This document shows, piece after piece, positions 14,758 to 23,685 of a DNA stretch of 64,000 nucleotides. Within the stretch, counting starts at the first letter, position 1. Each line of letters opens with the position of its first letter. The notes below the pieces were generated by a model, which was not told the DNA's origin, did no database searches, and saw only the letters and a program-made list of their open reading frames with translations. Both the position numbers and the translations under genes were made by a program. The DNA comes from Saccharibacillus soli (lineage in GTDB: Bacteria > Bacillota > Bacilli > Paenibacillales > Paenibacillaceae), in assembly GCA_002189105.1 (NCBI GenBank), contig NIOB01000006.1, positions 434,001 through 498,000 of the forward strand, given 5' to 3'.

Positions 14758-15735
14758 TTGCATAAGACGATCAGTTTGGCGCTTGGCACGATCTGCGCCG
14801 TTTTTCTTTTTTTTACGATGATCTCTGCCATTCGCTTTGTACAGTCGGCCTGGCAGCCTCCCGAACTTCAGAATCGCGCGGAAGATCGGTATCGGCTGGT
14901 GCTGATTACGCAGGATCTGGGTACGCCGTTCTGGAACAAGGTGGGCGAAGGGGCACAGGCGCAAGCGGACAAGCTGGGAGCCAATCTTGAGGTTTGGGGG
15001 ACATATGGGGAAGACCGCGAAGATTTCTTGAAGCAGCTTGAGATTGCAATCGATTCCAAAGTGGACGGGATTATCGTTCAGGGAATGGATGAAGACGAAT
15101 TCGACAACCTCACCAAGGTCAAAGCCGCTTTTTATGGCATCCCCATCATCACGGTAGCCAGCGATGTTCCGATGTCCGACAGCATGCGCAAAACATATGT
15201 CGGTTCCGATGTATTTGCGGCAGGACGAATGATTGCGGAGCGTCTGGTGAAGGATATGGGCAGAACGGGCACCGTCGTCTTGATGGGCGACAGCCGTGAA
15301 GAATATGACCAGCACCAGCGTGTGCTTGGAGTTCGCAGCGTGCTGGGCGCCTACCCAAACATTCACGTGGAATACGTGACCACATCCAACGAGGAGCAGC
15401 AGATCGCCGCAGCTACACAGGACGTCATGAACCGCTTTCCCGATGTGAACGCGTTTATCTCCGTGGATGCCAATCTGACGACCGCGATGGTGCAGGAGAT
15501 TGGCAGACGTTCACAGATTGAACCTTATGATCTCTATTCCTTCGATGACAATCCGGGGATTCTACAGCTGCTGCGGCAGGGCAAGCTGGATGCGGTCGTG
15601 GAGCAGGCTCCCGAAGAGATGGGCAGGTTGGGCGTACAATTGATGACGCAGTGGCTCGATGGCAAGACGGTTCCCCTGGACCCTGAAGGTTATCCGACTC
15701 CCATTCGTCTGCTGAAGACGGAGGACGTACAATGA
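14758..15735 (+). CDS. Membrane-anchored sugar-binding sensor protein (XylFII-like)
   Basis: A 325-residue type I periplasmic-binding protein of the RbsB/XylF class, held in the membrane by an uncleaved N-terminal segment (residues 5-27) with no lipobox. Typical motifs are VLITQDLGTPFWNKV, VDGIIVQGMD, VGSDVFAAGR and YSFDDNP. It is followed by a YesM/LytS-type kinase with a 4-base overlap and then a YesN-type regulator. This layout matches the XylFII-LytS-YesN xylose sensing system of clostridia, in which the binding protein presents sugar to the kinase rather than to a permease. The start is TTG 14758 with GGGAAGAGGGG upstream. Xylose as ligand is inferred. Confidence 0.85.
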   Translation: MHKTISLALGTICAVFLFFTMISAIRFVQSAWQPPELQNRAEDRYRLVLITQDLGTPFWNKVGEGAQAQADKLGANLEVWGTYGEDREDFLKQLEIAIDSKVDGIIVQGMDEDEFDNLTKVKAAFYGIPIITVASDVPMSDSMRKTYVGSDVFAAGRMIAERLVKDMGRTGTVVLMGDSREEYDQHQRVLGVRSVLGAYPNIHVEYVTTSNEEQQIAAATQDVMNRFPDVNAFISVDANLTTAMVQEIGRRSQIEPYDLYSFDDNPGILQLLRQGKLDAVVEQAPEEMGRLGVQLMTQWLDGKTVPLDPEGYPTPIRLLKTEDVQ

Positions 15736-17198
15736 TCGGAATTCAACGTAAAATCTGGACATTGACGGCACTCGTCATGTTCATTATGGCTGCGATCTGG
15801 ATCATGCTGACTTACTACAACCAGAAGACGCAGGATCAATACAATGACATCTTGCAGCGTTATCTGCGAATGAACGAAGTGACCTCTTCCAGCAAACAGA
15901 CAGTCAATGCACTCAATATTTATTTGCTGACACCCACTGAAGGCAACCTGAGCAGCCTGCGGCGGAGCGAGGAGCAGCTGCGCAGTGCCCAGAGTTCGAT
16001 TGGTATGCTGCGCAATGGAGGCAATGACTTTGCGCTGACCAGCTATATGAATCTGATCGACAGCCTGATCGAGACAACGGATCGTTCCGTGCTGTTCAAG
16101 TCTGAACAAGAGAATGAAGACTCCTCACGTGCGTTCGCCGAGGCCAGCCGCATCTCCGGTTATATTTCCGAGATGACGCTCCAGCTGCTGGACATCGAGC
16201 TGAATACGTACCAGCAGTTCTATCGCAGCATCATCGAACAGGCGGAAGAACTCAAGAAGCTGGGGATCTGGATTCTGTTGGCCATTACGTTTGGGCTGCT
16301 GCTGTTTACCTACTGGTTCTCGCTCAGTATCACAAGGCCGGTTCAGCATCTGACCAAGGCGGCGCAGGAGTTGGCGAAGGGGAATTTTGAACGGCAGATT
16401 GTCGTCAATTCGTCGGATGAGATTTTTTTCCTGGCGACCACCTTTGAACGGATGCGGGTCAACATTAACAATCTCATTCTGGAAATTCGGGAGAAAGCGC
16501 GGCTGGAGAGCGAGCTTCAGCAGAATCGCCTACTGCTTCAGGAGAGTCAACTGCGCAGTTTGCAGAGCCAGATCAATCCGCACTTCCTGTTTAATATCCT
16601 GGATACGCTGTCCAAGAAGGCCTTTCTGGAAGGCGCCGAAGAGACGAGCGACCTGCTGGTGAGCGTAGCGGGACTGCTGCGTTACAACCTCAAGCGGCTG
16701 GATCGTGCCGTAACACTGTATGACGAAGTACGTGTGATGCGGCAGTATATGGAGATTCAGTCGGCCAGATTTACGGAGCGTTTGACGCTCATTACCGAGA
16801 TTGACGAACGCTGCCTGTCTACGCCTGTACCGGGACTGACTTTGCAGCCGATTGTGGAGAATGCGGTTACGCATGCGATTGAACCTTCGGAAGACGGAGG
16901 AACGATTCGGGTGACAATTACCGACGCAGGCGACCGGGTTACGGTGGAGATTGCGGACGACGGCCCTGGCATGAGTGAAGAGAAAATTCGCGGAATTCTC
17001 GAAGAACAAGAAACGCAGTCGGAAAGCCACTCGACCGGTATCGGTTTTGGCAATGTGGTGCGGCGGCTGCGCTTATTCTACGGAGTGTCCGATGTGATTG
17101 AGATTGAGAGCGAAGAAGGGCTGGGCGTACGCGTGCGGCTTCAGCTGCCCAAGACAAGGAGGAACGACACTTATGACCAGACTGCTCATCGTGGATGA
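15732..17198 (+). CDS. Sensor histidine kinase, LytS/YesM type
   Basis: A 488-residue membrane kinase. TM1 spans about residues 8-27, then a mostly helical extracellular region of about 150 residues, TM2 about 177-198, HAMP about 198-250, and a His_kinase domain with the phosphorylated H284 in QINPHFLFNIL. The HATPase domain has IVENAVTHAIEP, DDGPGMS and GIGFGNV. It overlaps the sensor gene by 4 bases and the response regulator by 26 bases. It probably phosphorylates the YesN-like regulator when the anchored binding protein meets sugar. Confidence 0.92.
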   Translation: MIGIQRKIWTLTALVMFIMAAIWIMLTYYNQKTQDQYNDILQRYLRMNEVTSSSKQTVNALNIYLLTPTEGNLSSLRRSEEQLRSAQSSIGMLRNGGNDFALTSYMNLIDSLIETTDRSVLFKSEQENEDSSRAFAEASRISGYISEMTLQLLDIELNTYQQFYRSIIEQAEELKKLGIWILLAITFGLLLFTYWFSLSITRPVQHLTKAAQELAKGNFERQIVVNSSDEIFFLATTFERMRVNINNLILEIREKARLESELQQNRLLLQESQLRSLQSQINPHFLFNILDTLSKKAFLEGAEETSDLLVSVAGLLRYNLKRLDRAVTLYDEVRVMRQYMEIQSARFTERLTLITEIDERCLSTPVPGLTLQPIVENAVTHAIEPSEDGGTIRVTITDAGDRVTVEIADDGPGMSEEKIRGILEEQETQSESHSTGIGFGNVVRRLRLFYGVSDVIEIESEEGLGVRVRLQLPKTRRNDTYDQTAHRG

Positions 17199-18723
17199 CG
17201 AACAGGTCGGACGCGAAGGTTTGCAGGCGATTTTGCGAAAAAGCTTTCCGGAGCTGACCATCGAGCAGGCCAAAAATGGCAAAATGGCGATTGAACTCAC
17301 AGAGTCGTTTCGCCCCCAATTAATTCTGATGGACATTAAGATGCCGGGCATGGACGGCTTGCAGGCAACCGAGATTATCGGAGCGCAGTACCCGGACATC
17401 AAGATCGTCATGGTTACGGCTTACGATACTTTTGATTATGCCCGGCGTGCGCTCAAGCTTGGGGTTAAGGATTACCTGCTCAAACCCAGCAAGGCAGGCG
17501 AGATTAAAAAGACGGTAGGCCGCGTGATCGAAGAGATCGAAGTGGAGGAACGTGAGCGTGAACGCAGCCGTCTGCGCGAAGATGCGCTCCAGCGTGTGAT
17601 GCCGGTCATCGAGACGGACATCGTCACCCAACTGCTGTTTGACCATGTGCATGAAGTTCATTCCGATGAACTGGTCGCCTGGCTGGGGGCGGATGCTTCC
17701 AGCGAGACCTTTGCCCTGTCGATTCTGGTTCCGGAAGAAGTGGAGCAGGGGGCTTATGCAGCGATCCGCGACCGGATTCGCCGGGAGAGCGCAGGTTGGG
17801 TGGGAGCGCTGTACGGAAGGCAGATCCCGGTGATCGCGTTCCGCAATCCCGCTCAATCCTTCCGCGTGCAGGCGACGGAATTGGCACGTACGCTGCTGGA
17901 GACGGCGGGGAAAAGCTCACGGGAAAACTGGTCGATTGGGGTGGGCAGCGTCTGTGAGTCGCTCTCGCAGGTGCGGCAGTCGTACCGCGAGGCACTGCTG
18001 GCCATTCCCGATCCGGGGCAGCCGGTGCGATACCGCCTGTACACGGATAAGCCGGAATCGGGAAGCGAACCTTCGCTGCTGGATTATCCCGACAAACGCT
18101 GGGAGCAGCATTTCTTCGAGCAGATTCGCATTGGCGATTGGGACGGAATCCAGGCGGAAGCGCTGGACTTCCTGAGGCGCTGTGAAAGCGAAGGCGCCGA
18201 TCGGATGCACGCCCAGCAGCGGGTGCTGGAACGGCTGTGGGTTTCTTCGCGTGTACTGGCGGAGATGGGGGTGGAGATCGATACACCGACCTTCTCCTTC
18301 CAGGCCCAGGACTATCGCCAGCTGCGGGCAGAGACGGGAGCCATTCTGGAACGGATCAAGCAGGCGTATGCGGAACATCTGGAGCGGATCAAGCCGGATA
18401 CCGTGCGGCGGATCAAGCAGTATATTGCCGAACATTCGCATGAAGACATCTCCTTGGAAATGATCGGAGAGCGGTTTGAACTTAGTCCGTTCTATATCAG
18501 CAAGCTGTTCAAGGAACAGGTGGGCGTCAACTATATTGATTTTCTAACCGAATGTCGGATCGACAAGGCGAAGAAGCTGATGAGCGATCCGACGCGAAGC
18601 CTGAAGGAGATTACGTTTGAAGTGGGTTACCATGATCCGAACTACTTCAGCAAGGTGTTCAAAAAGATGTGCGATCTCTCGCCGACGGAATATCGCCGGG
18701 CACTGCTTGGAGGGCGGGAATGA
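17173..18723 (+). CDS. Response regulator, YesN type (REC plus AraC HTH)
   Basis: A 516-residue DNA-binding regulator. The REC domain covers residues 1-120 (DDE at 8-10, phosphorylated D54 in LILMDIKMPG, YLLKP). A long middle region and a C-terminal AraC-type double HTH follow (SLEMIGERFELSPFYISKLFKE, 18454-18519, and ITFEVGYHDPNYFSKVFKK). I chose ATG 17173, with AAGGAGG 10 bases upstream, rather than an in-frame start at 17098 inside the kinase gene. It likely activates the sugar uptake genes that follow. Confidence 0.93.
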   Translation: MTRLLIVDDEQVGREGLQAILRKSFPELTIEQAKNGKMAIELTESFRPQLILMDIKMPGMDGLQATEIIGAQYPDIKIVMVTAYDTFDYARRALKLGVKDYLLKPSKAGEIKKTVGRVIEEIEVEERERERSRLREDALQRVMPVIETDIVTQLLFDHVHEVHSDELVAWLGADASSETFALSILVPEEVEQGAYAAIRDRIRRESAGWVGALYGRQIPVIAFRNPAQSFRVQATELARTLLETAGKSSRENWSIGVGSVCESLSQVRQSYREALLAIPDPGQPVRYRLYTDKPESGSEPSLLDYPDKRWEQHFFEQIRIGDWDGIQAEALDFLRRCESEGADRMHAQQRVLERLWVSSRVLAEMGVEIDTPTFSFQAQDYRQLRAETGAILERIKQAYAEHLERIKPDTVRRIKQYIAEHSHEDISLEMIGERFELSPFYISKLFKEQVGVNYIDFLTECRIDKAKKLMSDPTRSLKEITFEVGYHDPNYFSKVFKKMCDLSPTEYRRALLGGRE

Positions 18724-20267
18724 ACGCGGGTGTGAAGAGGGATGGGGTTGCAGGGCAGATGCAGATGGCTGCGCTGGGTGAGGAATCAGGAGCTGCTGGG
18801 CAGGTGACGGTGGCTGCGTTGGGTGAGAAATCAGGGGCTGCTGAGCAGGTGACGGTGGCTGCGCTGGGTGAGGAATCAGGAGCTGCTCGGCAGGTGACAG
18901 TGACTGCACAAGCTGAGGAAAGCGAGGCTGCGTGGCAGATTAGTGTATCTGCCTGGTGGAACAGGGGCAGCGCGGCTCTGCTGCGCCGCGCACTAAGGGC
19001 CCTTGGGCTGCGCCTCCTGGCAGCGGCGGCTCTGCTGGCGCTGCTGCTGCCCCTGGCCGCCTGCTCGGGAGGCGGCGCAGCGCCGAAGGCGGAGACCGGC
19101 GCAGCCGTGGAAGCGCTTGGCAGCGCTGCTGAAGGCGAAGCCGGCGCCGGAGGCACGCCGGCGGGAAGCGGGAACCCGGGTTCGACGAGCGGCGCAGCGC
19201 TCGGCGGTTCCGGCCAGGCGGAGACCTCGGTGGGAGAAGCCGAGGGAGCTGAGGCCGGAACCCCCGCGGCGCAGAATCCGCCGCCCGGAGATGAAGCTGC
19301 GCTGCCGGGGCTGGACGCTTCCGGCCAGCCGCTGGTCATCGGCTTCACGATGGATACGCTGCTTGAGGAGCGTTGGAAGAAGGATCGGGATCTGTTCCGC
19401 GCCGCTGCCGAGAAGCTGGGAGCGCAGGTGGTCGTCAAGTCGGCCGATGGCGACGATGCCCGCCAGGTGGCCCAGGCGGAAGCGATGATTAGCCAGGGCG
19501 TGGATGTGCTGGTCGTCGTGCCGCACAATGCCGAAGCCACGGCTGCCATCGTCAGCAAAGCCCACAAGGAAGGCATCAAGGTCTTATCCTATGATCGCCT
19601 CATTACCAATGCGGACGTCGATCTGTATGTCTCGTTCGACAACGTGGAGGTAGGACGCCTTCAGGCACAGGCGATGATCTCGCAGATTCCCAAAGGCAGC
19701 TATGCCTATATTGGCGGCGCAGCCACGGACAACAACGCCCATCAGTTCAAGGAGGGCGTGTTCGACATCCTGCAGCCTATGATTGACCGGGGAGATATTC
19801 GCATTGTCTACGATCAATGGTCGAAGGACTGGAAGCCCATCTACGCGCTCGACAATATGCGCGAAGCGCTGGCCGCGAATGGACGGACGGGCATTGATGC
19901 CGTCATTGCCGCCAACGACGCCACCGGCGGCAGCGTCGTGCAGGCACTCGGCGAACAGGGTCTCGCCGGGAAGATCCCGGTCGCCGGTCAGGACGCCGAC
20001 CTGGCGGCGATCCGCCGCATCGTATCCGGCACCCAGACGATGACAGTCTACAAGCCGATCGGACAGCTGGCCGAAGAGACGGCGAAGCTTGCCGTCGCCC
20101 TGGCCAAAGGCGAGAAGCCCAAGACCAGCCGTTGGGTTAACAACGGCAAGATCGAAGTCCCGTCCGTCCTGCTGCCGCCGATTGCCGTCGATGCCCGGAA
20201 TATTGACGAGACGGTCATCGCCGACGGCTTCCACACCCGCGAAGAAGTCTATGGCAGCGGCAGATGA
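18720..20267 (+). CDS. Sugar-binding lipoprotein (XylF/ChvE-like) with repeat-rich N-terminal extension
   Basis: A periplasmic-binding lipoprotein for a monosaccharide importer: PLVIGFTMDTLLEERWKKDR, DVLVVVPHN, GIKVLSYDRLI, YAYIGGAATDNNA and AGQDAD are shared with the next binding protein. The 515-residue frame is unusual. The signal peptide with lipobox LAAC lies at about residues 96-115 instead of the N terminus, preceded by four copies of a 15-residue repeat. After the lipobox comes a 95-residue Gly/Ala/Glu-rich linker. ATG 18720 overlaps the regulator stop (ATGA). Each repeat contains an AGGAG-like sequence before a GTG, so the true start could be a GTG near 18888, giving a normal signal peptide. 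Confidence 0.85.
   Translation: MNAGVKRDGVAGQMQMAALGEESGAAGQVTVAALGEKSGAAEQVTVAALGEESGAARQVTVTAQAEESEAAWQISVSAWWNRGSAALLRRALRALGLRLLAAAALLALLLPLAACSGGGAAPKAETGAAVEALGSAAEGEAGAGGTPAGSGNPGSTSGAALGGSGQAETSVGEAEGAEAGTPAAQNPPPGDEAALPGLDASGQPLVIGFTMDTLLEERWKKDRDLFRAAAEKLGAQVVVKSADGDDARQVAQAEAMISQGVDVLVVVPHNAEATAAIVSKAHKEGIKVLSYDRLITNADVDLYVSFDNVEVGRLQAQAMISQIPKGSYAYIGGAATDNNAHQFKEGVFDILQPMIDRGDIRIVYDQWSKDWKPIYALDNMREALAANGRTGIDAVIAANDATGGSVVQALGEQGLAGKIPVAGQDADLAAIRRIVSGTQTMTVYKPIGQLAEETAKLAVALAKGEKPKTSRWVNNGKIEVPSVLLPPIAVDARNIDETVIADGFHTREEVYGSGR
18768..18947 (+). repeat. Four tandem 45-bp repeats inside the lipoprotein gene
   Basis: Units start at 18768, 18813, 18858 and 18903. The first three are nearly identical and encode AALGEESGAAGQVTV-type 15-residue blocks; the fourth is diverged. 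Exact 45-bp tandem copies invite slippage in multiples of 15 codons. Confidence 0.9.
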
Positions 20268-20506
20268 ATGGCGGATTCCTCCACCTAAATGGGTGGCGCA
20301 GAAGAAGTCTTCTGCGGCGGGAACCGTCGTTCGTCGCTGCCGGGGAGCCGCATGATGGGCCAATCTTTCGGCAGCCTGCCTTTTTGAATGTGCAGGCTGT
20401 CAAGATGCCCAAGCATTTGAGCAGCTTGTCAGTATGGGCAACTCTCGATTGTTCATCGCTTTAAGTTCCATCTTGCCGAAGATTCAGCCTCTATTTTTCA
20501 TTTGCC

Positions 20507-20549
20507 AGCCGCAATCCCTTTCTATACAGGAGGGAGATTGCGGCTTTTT
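20507..20549 (+). terminator. Terminator after the first sugar-binding gene
   Basis: AGCCGCAATC (20507-20516) pairs with GATTGCGGCT (20536-20545), followed by TTTT. It lies 240 bases after the stop; the 20268-20506 stretch shows no gene I can support. Confidence 0.8.
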
Positions 20550-20657
20550 GAGTGATCGTTTTTCTTCAGACATTCCGCTTCTCAAGCCGAGTGCCGCGCT
20601 TGTATAGAAGCGAAACGTTTCTCTGGATACAAGATAAAACAAGTGTCCAGCACTAAT

Positions 20658-20672
20658 TTGCAAACGCTTTCT
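20658..20672 (+). promoter_or_regulatory. cre box (CcpA catabolite control site)
   Basis: TTGCAAACGCTTTCT matches the cre consensus WTGNAANCGNWNNCW at every fixed position. It lies about 160 bases upstream of the second sugar-binding lipoprotein gene, so glucose repression of the uptake operon by CcpA-HPr is likely. Confidence 0.75.
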
Positions 20673-20725
20673 TTTATAGATTAAAAAAGTACAGGTGGTC
20701 GCAAAAGAGTGCTAATGATAGCCGC

Positions 20726-20753
20726 TTACATGCTTTGAAAGCGGTGTTATATT
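20726..20753 (+). promoter_or_regulatory. Possible promoter of the sugar uptake operon with overlapping cre-like site
   Basis: A -10-like TATATT (20748-20753) lies 16 bases after a weak -35-like TTACAT (20726-20731). A cre-like sequence with one mismatch (20735-20749) runs into the -10. The -35 is poor, as expected for a promoter that needs an activator such as the YesN-like regulator. Confidence 0.4.
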
Positions 20754-20819
20754 TGATCTTGCCAGAACGATTCACTTCATGAATTACATTATCGGTCAAA
20801 CCGAAAGGGGTTAGTTCAG

Positions 20820-21935
20820 TTGAAAAAACACGTTAAAGGGATTCTGCTCCTGGCTGCGGTCATGATGTTCTCCATCGTTGCAAGCGCTTGCGGAAACAGC
20901 AACGGCGGTGGTGGCGGAGGAAGCGTCAACGTCGGCATCGTACTTCCGACGAAAGACGAGCCAAGATGGGTGCAGGACGAACAGCGTTTCAAGGACGCGC
21001 TCTCGGGCACCAAATACAACACCGAAATCCTGTTCAGCCAAGGGTCTTCCGCTAAAGAAAAAGAAAACGTGGAAACGCTGCTGAACAAAGGCATCAAAGT
21101 TCTCATCATCTGCCCGCAGGACGGCGACGCTGCTGCAGCAGCAGTAGAAGCGGCCAAAAAAGACGGCGTTACCGTCATCTCCTATGACCGCCTGATTACC
21201 AACACAGACGCTGTAGACTACTATGTAACCTTCGATAGCCTGGCTGTAGGTGCCGCTCAAGCGCAGTACCTGGTTGACCACAGCAAAGGCAACGGACAGC
21301 CGCTCTACCTGTACGCAGGTGCAGCTACTGACAACAACGCGTTCCTGTTCTTCCAAGGTGCATGGCAAGTGCTTCAGCCTAAGATCGCAGACGGCACATT
21401 CAAGATTGCCAACTCCTCTGAAGCTGAGAAGCTGAAAGACACCAAAGACCTGTCCCGCGACCAAATGAGCAGCATCATCGGCCAGGTGACAACGAACTGG
21501 GATCCAAACGAAGCGAAAAACAAAGCTCAGACTCACCTGACAGCAGCAGCTGCTGACATGAAGGGCGACGTTGCCATTCTGGCTCCAAACGATGGCACGG
21601 CACGGAATATTGCAGACGTATTCGGTTCCGACAGCGCGGTAACAAGCTATGTGATTACTGGACAAGACGCTGAAAAAGCTTCCATCCAGTACATCATCGA
21701 CAACAAACAATCCATGACAGTCTTCAAAGACGTACGCACGCTGGTTAAGGACGCAATGGGCATGGCTGTCGAAGTTCTGGACGGCAAATCCCCAGAAACG
21801 ACCGGCTCTTACAACAACGGAAGCACGGATGTCAAAGCGAAACAAACCGACGTTATCGTGGTTGACAAAGACAACGTGAAGAAAGAACTGATCGATTCCG
21901 GCTACTACAAAGCGGACGAGTTCACAGGACTGTAA
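20820..21935 (+). CDS. xylF: Sugar-binding lipoprotein (XylF/ChvE-like)
   Basis: A 371-residue solute-binding lipoprotein with a signal peptide and lipobox ASAC (C24), then a Gly-rich linker and a RbsB-type fold: VLPTKDEPRWVQDEQRF, VLIICPQDGD, YDRLITNTDAVDYYV, AGAATDNNAFLF and ITGQDAEKASI. It captures a monosaccharide and delivers it to the permease encoded next to it. The symbol xylF is suggested from the XylFII/LytS/YesN context; a broader sugar range as in ChvE is possible. The start is TTG 20820 with AAAGGGG upstream. Confidence 0.88.
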   Translation: MKKHVKGILLLAAVMMFSIVASACGNSNGGGGGGSVNVGIVLPTKDEPRWVQDEQRFKDALSGTKYNTEILFSQGSSAKEKENVETLLNKGIKVLIICPQDGDAAAAAVEAAKKDGVTVISYDRLITNTDAVDYYVTFDSLAVGAAQAQYLVDHSKGNGQPLYLYAGAATDNNAFLFFQGAWQVLQPKIADGTFKIANSSEAEKLKDTKDLSRDQMSSIIGQVTTNWDPNEAKNKAQTHLTAAAADMKGDVAILAPNDGTARNIADVFGSDSAVTSYVITGQDAEKASIQYIIDNKQSMTVFKDVRTLVKDAMGMAVEVLDGKSPETTGSYNNGSTDVKAKQTDVIVVDKDNVKKELIDSGYYKADEFTGL

Positions 21936-22039
21936 GAAAACCGTAGAACACAGCAAACAGCCGGCTGAGAAGCAGGAACGGGACGGAGACGCTCCGTTCC
22001 TCTTTCTCAGTAAACCGGGCGGTAAGGGGTGCGAGAGAA

Positions 22040-23608
22040 ATGGGCGGAAACATATTGGAAAAAACAAACGGACCGAAAGCCGGAGGCCCGGGCGGTAATA
22101 TTCTGGAAATGCGTAATATCTCCAAAAGTTTTACCGGCGTCAAAGCGCTTCAGGACGTCAATGTCCAGGTCAAAAAAGGAGAAATTCATTTCCTGGTTGG
22201 TGAAAATGGTGCAGGTAAATCCACATTGATGAAGGTGTTGAGCGGGGTCTATCCGTATGGAACGTATGAAGGCGACATCGTCTACGAAGGCGCAGTGCAG
22301 CAGTTTACGAAGATCAGCGACAGCGTAAAGACGGGCATCGCCATCATCTATCAGGAATTGGCACTGTTCCCGGACTTGAGTGTGTATGAGAACATTTTCG
22401 CAGGCAATGAGGTTAAAAAGGGCGGCATAATCGACTGGAACGAGACGATTATCGAAGCGCGCAAGATGCTGCAAAAGGTCAAGCTGAACGTGAACCCGGA
22501 GACGCTGATTCGTGATCTGGGCGTCGGCAAACAGCAGCTGGTCGAAATCGCCAAGGCCTTGAGCAAAGACGTTAAACTGCTCATTCTGGACGAACCGACA
22601 GCGGCGTTGAACGAAAACGACAGCGAAAACCTGCTGCAACTGCTGCGCGAGCTGAAGAATCAGGGCATTACCTGCATCATGATCTCCCACAAACTCAAGG
22701 AAGTCATCGCAATTGCGGATAAGGCTACGGTCATCCGTGACGGCAAGACGATCTGCACACTGGACGCATCCAAAGGCGAGATTACAGAAGCCGCGATCAT
22801 CAAAAACATGGTCGGCCGGGACATCGAGGACATCTATCCAAAGCGTCCGGACAAAAAGTTCGGCGGTCACATTCTCGAAGTCAAAAACTGGTCTGCTTTT
22901 GATCCGCAGCTGGGTCGTAATCTGGTCAAAAACGTCGATCTGTACGTCAAAAAAGGCGAAATCGTAGGCATTGCGGGTCTGATGGGTTCAGGACGTACGG
23001 AGTTCGCGCTCAGCATTTTCGGTAATCCAAGAAACTACAAACTGGATGGCGAATTATACATCGATGGCAAAAGGAAGAAGTTTAATCACACCAGCGACGC
23101 CATCAAAGCCGGAATCGCCTATGTGACGGAAGATCGCAAGGGAGACGGCCTCTTCCTGATTCAGGACATCAAGAGCAACGTCAGCGCGGCGAACCTCAAA
23201 GGCATCGCATCCGGTGGCGTCATTAACGACAACGAAGAGATCAAGGTCGGCAACGACTACAAAAGCTCAATGGGCATCAAAGCTCCTTCCGTCGAACAGT
23301 TGGTGGGCAATCTGAGCGGCGGCAATCAGCAGAAGGTATCGCTGGGCAAATGGCTGTTTGTTGGACCCAAGCTGCTGATTCTGGATGAACCGACACGCGG
23401 GATCGACGTTGGTGCCAAGTTTGAAATCTACACCATCATGAACAAGCTGATCGATCAGGGCATGAGCATCATCATGATCTCGTCCGAACTCGGTGAAGTG
23501 CTGGGCATGAGCGATCGGATCTATGTTATGGCTGAGGGCCGAATCAAAGGCGAGATTGCAGCTGAAGATGCCGATCAAGAGAAAATCATGGAGTTCGCTA
23601 CGCAGTGA
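22040..23608 (+). CDS. xylG: Sugar ABC transporter ATPase with two nucleotide-binding domains (XylG/GguA-like)
   Basis: A 522-residue tandem ATPase of the MglA/XylG/RbsA class. The first domain has Walker [10 protein letters not shown] (residues 54-62), [15 protein letters not shown], Walker B LLILDEP and the switch SHK. The second domain has the degenerate Walker [10 protein letters not shown], a normal signature LSGGNQQK and [10 protein letters not shown], as usual in this class. The start ATG 22040 has GGTAAGGGG upstream; the first 20 residues are poorly conserved, so an internal start is possible. Lies between the binding protein and permease genes. Confidence 0.92.
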   Translation: MGGNILEKTNGPKAGGPGGNILEMRNISKSFTGVKALQDVNVQVKKGEIHFLVGENGAGKSTLMKVLSGVYPYGTYEGDIVYEGAVQQFTKISDSVKTGIAIIYQELALFPDLSVYENIFAGNEVKKGGIIDWNETIIEARKMLQKVKLNVNPETLIRDLGVGKQQLVEIAKALSKDVKLLILDEPTAALNENDSENLLQLLRELKNQGITCIMISHKLKEVIAIADKATVIRDGKTICTLDASKGEITEAAIIKNMVGRDIEDIYPKRPDKKFGGHILEVKNWSAFDPQLGRNLVKNVDLYVKKGEIVGIAGLMGSGRTEFALSIFGNPRNYKLDGELYIDGKRKKFNHTSDAIKAGIAYVTEDRKGDGLFLIQDIKSNVSAANLKGIASGGVINDNEEIKVGNDYKSSMGIKAPSVEQLVGNLSGGNQQKVSLGKWLFVGPKLLILDEPTRGIDVGAKFEIYTIMNKLIDQGMSIIMISSELGEVLGMSDRIYVMAEGRIKGEIAAEDADQEKIMEFATQ

Positions 23609-23685
23609 TCGTTCACCAGGATGGTATGAATCATCGTGCTCCGAACCCATTCGCAATTTCGGATTATATGTAGGAGGGGAAAACC

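Noticed and set aside
18768-18947. A CRISPR-like array
   Set aside because: The 45-bp units are adjacent, in frame and without spacers, so they are coding tandem repeats.
18659-19579. A 306-codon antisense frame rich in Ala, Ser and Pro
   Set aside because: It is the shadow of the repeat and low-complexity part of the lipoprotein gene.
20811-22067. A 418-codon antisense frame over the second sugar-binding gene
   Set aside because: Low-complexity Phe/Val/Cys composition typical of a shadow frame; no binding site.
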